Below are positions 53,601 through 62,600 of a DNA stretch of 64,000 nucleotides, piece by piece (within the stretch, counting starts at the first letter, position 1; each line of letters opens with the position of its first letter). Both the position numbers and the translations under genes were made by a program. Where the stretch lies: the NCBI GenBank assembly GCA_949825045.1, contig OX463809.1, forward strand, positions 3,313,501-3,377,500, given 5' to 3'. The notes beneath the pieces were generated by a model. The model made no database searches. It was not told where the DNA came from and worked only from the letters and a program-made list of their open reading frames with translations. Source of the DNA: Argyresthia goedartella. Taxonomy: Eukaryota; Arthropoda; Insecta; Lepidoptera; Argyresthiidae.

Positions 53601-56600
53601 GCCACAAGCACGCGGCCACCCAAGGGTGCAGGGCCGCACTCAGGGTCATCACATGGGGGGCCCTGAGTTCTCGGTTGCGACTCAGCATCCGACTCAGCGG
53701 CACATTGGGTGTGTTGAGCAGGCCGTAACGGGCGGGTGGCATGGGACAACTTCGAGCTATGCGGGTGCGGTTCGGACGCCGCCTCAGTTGTCGCCCCGCT
53801 CGTCGCCTCGTCCTCGTCGGTCGCATGTGATGTCCCCCCCGCTCATGGAGCGGCCACGGTTGCATTCACGCCCACAACCCTTCGGGGGGCGTCGTAGGGT
53901 GGCAATGGAACCGGCGCGTGGGCCATTTGTACAGTGGGACCCGCTGGCGTATAGCTGCCTACCTGATCGGTTACAGGCACAGTGGGGCCCCGGGGGCCCT
54001 CGCTAGAAATTTGCGGCCCAACAATTTGTTGCCCCCCAACCGGAGACGGTGGTGTTACCGATCGCCTCTGTGCTTGTTTGGGATTTGGCGGGCAACCCAA
54101 CATACGTTCGCGCCCTATTAGATTCTGGAGCTCAGGGCTGCATTGTATCGAACGATTTAGCGAAATGGTTGGGCCTCAATACAAATAATGTATCGCTGCC
54201 GAGGAAATTGGTCCCTGCTGGGGATTACAGGGCAACCCTTCACGGGTTTTGTGATGCCTCTGAACGAGGGTTTGCGGCAGCGGTTTATTTGCGAACCGTC
54301 ACCTCCACCGGGGAGGTCGACGTGCGATTGGCTTTGGCAAAAAGCAAGGTAGCGCCTATTCGGACAAGGATGACGATTCCAAAACTGGAACTGTCCGGGG
54401 CTGCTCTTTTGACCAAACTTTTGAATCACACTCTAACAGTGTTGCGTGGGTCAGTGGTTTTGGAGGATACGGTGTACGCGTGGACGGACAGCCAGATTGT
54501 TTTGTGCTGGCTGAAGGCTTCGGTCCATACCTTAGAGGTTTTTGTTGCGAACCGTGTCTCCCAGATTGGGTCGTCTGAGGTCCCACTGACCTGGAGACAT
54601 GTACCAGGAGAATTGAACCCGTCTGATTGTGCATCCAGGGGATGTCGGGCTCCTGAACTCGAGCTCGTTGCTGATCTCTCGACAGAGGCTTTCATTGCTT
54701 GTTTGGATAGGTTTGTTTCTCGAAGGGGACTTCCAACTTTGATCCGCTCTGATAACGGCACTAACTACATCGGTGCGGAACGATGCTTACGAGAGATAGT
54801 CAACTTTTTGAATGTAAATAAAGTGGATATTGGAACGGCCCTCTCCCGTCGGGGTATACAGTGGACCTTCAGCCCACCGAGTTGCCCCCACTGGGGTGGG
54901 ATTTTTGAGGCCGTAGTTAAGTCAGCTAAGACGCACTTGGGGCGTATAGTAGGTCAGACCGCGCTGACTTTTGAGGAGCTCGCGACATTGTTTTGTAAGA
55001 TCGAGGCCGATCTCAATTCGCGACCGTTGTGTCCGCTCAGCTCGGATCCAAATGACCTGGAGGCTCTGACCCCAGGCCATTTCTTGATAGGACAGCCACT
55101 TAACGCGTTGCCCGAGCACCCCTTCGAGGGAGTGAAATTGTATCGGTTGTCAAGGTATCAGATGTTGCAGCAGTTACTCAGAATTTCTGGAAGCGTTGGT
55201 CGCTCGAGTATCTGCATATCTTACAACAGCGCCTTAAGTGGACTGACAAAACCAGCCCCTCTAGTGTTGGTGACCTCGTTCTGGTTAAGGATGCTAACCT
55301 ACCGCCACTGCGTTGGCGCAGGGGGCGCATTGTTAACTTGTTCCCTGGCAGGGACGGGACCCCCCGGTCTGCAGAGGTTCTAGTAGGAGGCTCGGTACTA
55401 AAACGAGCGGTAGCAACGTTGTCTCGGCTGCCCGTAGATTAAGGGACAGGTGGGTGCCTGTCCGGGCGGGTGATTGTTCGATTCAGAATCGATACTCGAT
55501 CGATGGTTTCGGAACGGCCATTTTGAATTTGACGGAGCTGCCAACCTAGCGGTTTTTGACAACTGAGAGACGAAAAGCCCTCGCGATGGAACGCGTATTG
55601 GTATAGGGCATTGAAATTAAATCGTAAGCCATCTGGAATTGTATTCGGGCTCCCCTCAGGATTGTCTATTTAGCTGAGTGTATTGTGGTTCACCGAACCA
55701 GATAAAGTTCGCATTTACGTAACATAACCTGTGTTGGAACACTGTGCGCGTCGAAGCTGGCCTGCCAGCCATACCTGGTTGGCTGAAGAACCTGTCTACC
55801 AAGAAGAGCCTAGGGTGCACCCAGGCCTTGCAGAGAGACAGGAGTTTGACGGGAACGAAGCACAGACCAGGTCAGATAGAATCTATTTACTTTAGCTCGG
55901 TGAATCGCCGACGTTCTTGCTTCGCCGACGTCATTGGGTGCCGAGAGGCCTGAACATACACAATTATCATAAACCCTTTTTACTACGTCCAAAAACCGCA
56001 CGTTACGACCAGCAGAATGATATACTCCTTGGTAAAAACTCATTTCTTATCCGAATATTGATACATTATGACCATAATGTATCAATGTCGCAGTTGGTTG
56101 GTTAAAATCAGTTAACTAACTTAACTAACTCTCTAGACCGTTAATTAAATACCGACTTTTAACCTAGCATTTTGATTTAAATAAAGCATTGTCGAAAACA
56201 TTTAACAATCTGTTTTACCGAAAGCCGGCGTGTTGGAAAACAAGATGGTGTCACGACAACAGCTGTTTTGCACAGCTTATATCAGGGCAAAACATTGCGG
56301 TAGCTTAGGTGACGGGTAAAGGTGGTGAGCGAAGCGAAGCCCCCTTAATCCTTCGTGTTAGGTTGAACATATAAGAACAACAAAAAATACTTAAAACATA
56401 AACTTAAGTACACACGTAAGTATATATATATATATATATTGTATGTCTTGTTGCCTAGGAACGTTTAGACAACTCGTTATACGTTTCGTTCACTCACTAA
56501 ATTCCAAATTCCAGATGTCTTTATTACTGTAGATATTTACATATACTTAGCAATCGTCATTTTTTGCCACTTCTCTACATTGGACCACTGTGGGAGAAGG

Positions 56601-59600
56601 AGGGCGTAACAACTCCCACAGATTTATTTTTTTATCTTTTTTAAAAATTGCTTGTGCTTAACTAATACGAAATATATTTATATTATCATTATCATAATTA
56701 ATAAGCAGGAATAAATAATTACAAAATTATTAACAGCAAGGTCTGTGTTGAGCCAGATTAACCCCATACGGTCCCATAATTTAAGGCCCAGTTCTAGCCT
56801 AAAGCGTCTCAGATACCAAATTTGGATTGAAAGAGATCGCCGTCTTGATTCGACGAACACACAATCTCCCCCTGCCCCTTTAAACTTCCCGGACTGAGGT
56901 CAGAGCCCCCCTAAATGACCCAAATATAAAGTAGTTTAGGATTATGATAGGTTTCAAAAATTATATATAACCACCTCTTAGTAGCGGGGGCTATCTGCCC
57001 CCCTAACATGCCGCTATCATGTCCGTTGACTATGAGCTGATGTCCGCTCATAAAATCGGGTAAGCAAGCAAACTCCTCCCATATATATCATATACACATA
57101 TATATCGCCCAAAAGGGCAAATTGCAGGTAGAAAGCATTCAGCATATACCGAGGCCATGGCTCACAGTTAATTCTTACTAAGACAACTGTAAACACAAAG
57201 GGGTTGTATAAAGTAGAAAATAATAGGCCCAGTTCTAGCTGTTGAGGTGGGGGGCGCCGCATTCGCCCATCGTACTGGCGGAATAGCATCGGGCCGCCCG
57301 GATATTTAAAAAATTAGGTGTTTTTTCGAATTTATTGAGAAACGGAAAAAAGCTTATTGATAAAATTTAAGGATTAATACGGAGTTCTAAAAGAGAAAAG
57401 TTAAGGCATAAAAATTATGAGAAAAATCAGTAATTTTATATTAAAATGATTGAACCTCCTTTTAAACATAGCCTATGTTCAGGATTTTTTACGATCGAGC
57501 CAAATTAAGCCAATCGCGTAACGACATAGTATTTAAACTAGATTATCTCTTTGTAAATAACATATAATTTTTTGAGACTTATGAATTAATTGGAAATAAT
57601 TTTATATTTTGACGTGATAACGTCTTTAAAATCGTTTTAGTCGGGTGACATGTTCAGAAACTTGTGTCACACCAAAACCTCACGAGCGCGATCGCAGGTA
57701 TAACGAGAGAGAGACGGACCGATCTCCCGTCTCATCTCGAGCGCTGCCAGTCATTCCGTGAAACTTGTCACGCGGAATCCTCACGAGCGGAGGCTGGCAT
57801 AGCGTTCGAGTGAGTGGACCGATCTTCCGTCTCTCACTCTAGCGGCATACAAACCCTTTATCACGTAAACATCTCGATCGTAAACCTACTTTACAAACAA
57901 CCAATTTTTTTTTTGCCAAAGATCTCTTCAGTGGTTTTGTGTGATCTTGGTCCCTAAGTAATCTTGAACTTTGTAATATCTCTTTTTCGACAAAGTCGCA
58001 TTAACATGGTTTTTTAATTTCTCAAATGGCAATTTCAAGATCTCCAGAGGTATCTTGTTGTAGTAGAGAATGCATTGACCCTTGGAAGATCACTTGTCTG
58101 ACGGAATTTTAGTGACTTGGTTAAACGTCGGTATTTAATTAACGGTCTAGAGGGTTAGTTAAGTAGGTATCTGATTTAACCAACTAACTGCGACATCAAT
58201 ATTTCGACATATTATGTTATGACATTCCATTTTCGAACGTTGAGTTGATGAGTGGTGGCGCGGCCTATAGATATGTTATGCGCGTGTGTATTTAAAATAA
58301 GCCAGCCATTTTACTAATTTATTGAGTGCAAGTATTCTTGCCTAACGGACCCACACATGTCGACATCTCCCTGCATGCCTCCGGGTGACCGCAGGGCATG
58401 GTGGGATTTGAAGACCATGGTGATCTAGAAGGTCCCATTCCCCATGGGACCAAGCGCGCCGCGGGTTGCGGATAGCGAATGGCCCCCAAGCTGCCTGTTC
58501 CATGAGCAGGTAGCCGCGGACAAGGGGAGCCCATCAGACCTCCCCCAGGTATGACGATCGGCGTATCAGTGTTCTAACGCGCGAAAACTCTAAATTAAGT
58601 GATTAAAGCAGCCCGTCCGGCCTACTTCAGAGGGAAACCGAATGGCGTTGAGAGTACGACCTGCGGGCGGTAGGTGGCAGCGCCCGCAGTACCGTGCCGG
58701 TTTACCGGCCAGACAACGTCTAGTCACCAGCAACGGTATCCATATCGTAGCGGGCGGCTAACGTACTGCAAACTTGTAAGAAGAGGTCCAAAAGGGTGAA
58801 ATATGAAAGCAAATACGGACAATTAAATGCCACTCCTGGGGCATTTAATTATCCGTATTTGCTTACCTGTACTATTAGTACAGGAGAATCCCTCCCTGCG
58901 GGAGGAGCCAGTTCACGCAATGAACTGGAAAAGTGCGGGACAGCAGCACCACCACAACACACACGGAACCGTGGTGCAGGCACAGAATACTTAATAGTAC
59001 TACGTACAGAAAGATCACACGGCAAATACACTTAAATAAATAGCTACTCTCGCTGCTCGACAATAAAGCGCAATCTAGCTCGCACCTGCGCTAGGTACAA
59101 CAATCGCTAAGCACCTACAGAATCGGTTGTCCCGCCCGTGCAGGCTAGATTGCGCCCTATGACTACGCCTGAGCTTCTTTTACTCTGGTCTGGTCGTCCT
59201 ATAAACTCCTGTCTCGCTTGATCACGCTAGGGTTACCTACGAGTGATTTGTGTTTGTAAATTTTAGTCCAATCTGTGTAAGAGAGGTGTTATTAGTACTT
59301 ATTCAGGCTATTGGCAAATTCTAAGGCTAGGTAGGTATCTATCTACGTAATTATAATTTGTTTTATACTGGGTCTAAAGTGTTTACTTTTAGGTAAACAA
59401 AAAGGTATTCAATTAAAAAGGAATCGAATTTTATTTGTGAACAATTCCTTTAGGACACCCTAAAATGTTTGGTACTTAAGTCATTGTTCTTGCAAAAATC
59501 TCAGAAATGTTATGCTTATGAGTAGCGGCTAGCGCGTGAGGCGACTGCGAGCCAAGCGAGCGGCATCATAACTGAATTCCCGTCGGTCGGGTTGGCCGGT

Positions 59601-62600
59601 CAAACGTACCTAAACTGTTGAGTGAGACCCCCCCTGGTGCAGGCTCACACCGCTCCCTAAACCAGACCGCGTGCGGGACAGCACCACAACACCCAAGGGG
59701 GAAGGAATGCCAGCTCACAACGCTCCCTTTATGGGACCGCGTGCGGGTCAGCACCACCCCTTAAACCAAGCCGCATCACGGCGAAACAATTTCTCGCAGC
59801 ACCTAGCCCAAGAGGAGGGGCAGGCGCCTGCGGGAAAAAACAAAACGGTTGGGGAAAGCGCAATCTCGGGCCTTCCCCCGTCTGCACATCCACCGCCTCG
59901 GCGCCGTAACGGCAAAGGGGCGGGGAAGGGCAGATCGGGGGGGTAAACTTTCCCTAAGCTTCGGAAAGGAAAGACTGTGTTTCAATCTGAAACACTGAGT
60001 CTCCTACACGGGGCAATGCACCTAGATTACCACGCAGTAAAATAAAAATACTAACAAGCCTTATTACAGGTAATTGTACACTAAACAAACACTTGACAAT
60101 TACAGGCAGCCCTCTGTGCAGGGGGTGTATGGAAGTGGATGGAACAGTAGAGCACATGCTGCTGGCATGCCCATACACAATAGAAACCAGGATGGCTATC
60201 CTAGGTGATGCAACAACAACCCACAAGCTCCTAGAACACCTAGGTGTGCTACTCCATCCAGCTGGTGCAGGAGTTGGGTTGGCTGAAATACATGTGCAAG
60301 CGAAGGGGACATGCACAATGGCCCCGCTCAAGTTGGCCCGGAGCAGGCGCTACACCCACTTTTAGAAGATAGATAGATAGATTTATTTAAGAATCCCAAA
60401 CAAACTAGGACTTACTTCTGGTCATCATTCGGCTCAACTTGATCACTAGTCTTGGCCTCGACAACTTGACTCTTCCTTGTGGATCTTCGAGGAGTGACGT
60501 CACCTTTGGCGCGAGTTCGGAAGTTGAGGCTTTCATCATCGTCAGGCTCTTCAAACTCTTCATCGGTGATCTCGGAAAACTCTTCTACGAGGTAATCCTC
60601 ATCTTCTTCAACTAAAACTTCCTCTTCTGGTTGTCTGGACGATATTTACACATAAAGAAAGATATTACTTATAATAATAACTATTTTAGACTATCGCAAT
60701 AAAAAGCTATTCATGTAAAATCCATACCAATTGCCTATTGCAACAAGTCATGGAGGGAATTTTTGACTTATTGGAAATAATACACAAAGAGTATGTAGGC
60801 AATACATACAAACTTTCTTTTATTTATTTGTATTTTTATCTTGTGATCAGTCTTTCGACTATGTACAGATGCCATGACTTGGTAGATGAGTATGTACTTG
60901 TTGCTGATGGCTAGTTTTGAGTTTCTTCTCATCAGCCAATGTAGGCCTCTAAGTTTTAAATTAATTTCATCTCTTTTTGCTTGAAGGTGTTGTTTCCAGG
61001 AAAGTTGCATACCCAACTGGGTAATAGACAAGTAACTACTTGTTAATGTCACAATTTGGGAAATGAGTGCATTTAAGGTGACAGATGAAGAGTCTTCTTA
61101 TAAAAGTTATATGCACTTATTTAGATGTGCATCCTGGAATTCTCCACTTGGATAACCACTCTGCTATACTGTGTGAACTCTTTTGTAGTTTCCGAGAAAC
61201 TTCAGCTAGACTTTTGTTGAGGCTAGTATGGCAGTGTCGTCAGCAAAGGTTGCGATTGTGACCTCTGGACTTTGTGGTAGGTCAGACGTGTTCAAAGAAT
61301 ATAATAACCGCTCAGCTGTCGGGGCCTAAATGCGCAAAATGGTGCATATAACGCGGGGTCCCGCGCGCTAACGACCCTTTTTATAAAAATGTCAAATATC
61401 TCTGGTTTTTCTCTCTCTAAGAGTTATGTCTTGGAATGGATATTAAATAAGCTAAGAGAATAAAAATGGTTTAGTCCAGATTTGCCTAGCAATATATTCT
61501 AAATTCTAATTTGAAATCATCAATGAATTTTTCCCAATTTATTGTTCAAAGGTCATTATTTTAAAATGTTTTGTCTTTTATTTACACATTTTTACACTAT
61601 TCCACATCAAAGCAAAAAAAATACAGGCCTCCCCATACATTTATTTTACCCCACAAACGTGGGCACACTGTACAAGTGGTAGTATGTGACTGAGGGCTTG
61701 TAACTTCATCGCCTCCGATAACTGACAAGGCTGGCTTTAGAGGTTGAACAATGGATGGTATGCCATCCTTGGTCTTTCTGCTACATTTAGTGCAAGTTTG
61801 AGCAGGATAGACATATGTTTTCTTCAAATAATGGTCCAATTATGCCAACTTCAGACAGCAATTACGGGTTGATCGGCCGATAGACAACAACTTTTTACAG
61901 CGATCATGCATTGATCACCCGACAGCTGAGCGGATAATACTGAGCCTTGAGGGAATCCCGCATATATGTCTGAAAAGCTTGGGCAAGAACCATCTTACTG
62001 CAATCTCAACAGCAGAGCCAACCAACTGGGCAACAAGTCCGAATAAATTACCAGAAGTCAGACTTTTTTATAGTAAAAGGCTTAACTAGTCTTTCTTACC
62101 ACATAGAAATGTATCTAGATGCCGACTCAAATCATGTGCCAGTGATACTATCAGTTGGCATCTCAGCTCTACTTACTGAGAGAAACTTGAAGTTATACAG
62201 TAAACATACAGACTGAACTTCATTTTGAAACTGGTACATGAACGCCTAGATCTCAAAGTGAAGCTGAAAACATACAAGCTTAAAGCAAATGGTTCATACC
62301 TAGCAGCATCATCTAGTTCCTTCTTCTGAGTATCGAGGTGTTCAGCCAGAGCCTCAGTGTTGGTGGAGTCCATTGTTGACTCGTTTGACCCGTTTTCGCC
62401 AACAATAGCCTGGAGGCCAAGTTTACTTAGGTGCTTCTTCTTCATCTTGTTCAAGCGCCTGCTCTCATGATCATGACCTGCTTCAGCTTCAGAGGGTTCT
62501 TTCAGCTCAACCAATTCCTCAGCCTTGTTTAATTTCCTCTTTTTTGGAGTTGTCTCATTTGGGCACGAAATCTTCAAGCTTTCATCAGAAGTATGAGCAT

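Larger units (their letters stand above)
50862..55956 (+). mobile_element. BEL/Pao LTR retrotransposon copy 2, RT-deleted
   Basis: LTRs at 50862-51384 and 55475-55956 with target duplication TACAC. Plus strand, in G9a intron 2, sense opposite to the host gene. Full gag is present, then protease joined to RNase H with the RT missing, and the integrase start missing. The right LTR lacks 41 bp present in the left one. Same family as copy 1. Confidence 0.93.

Noticed and set aside
53249..53865. Repeat-containing proteins in other frames of BEL gag
   Set aside because: The repeats are 90 and 108 bp, multiples of three, so every frame stays open. Only the gag frame has the zinc knuckles and capsid.
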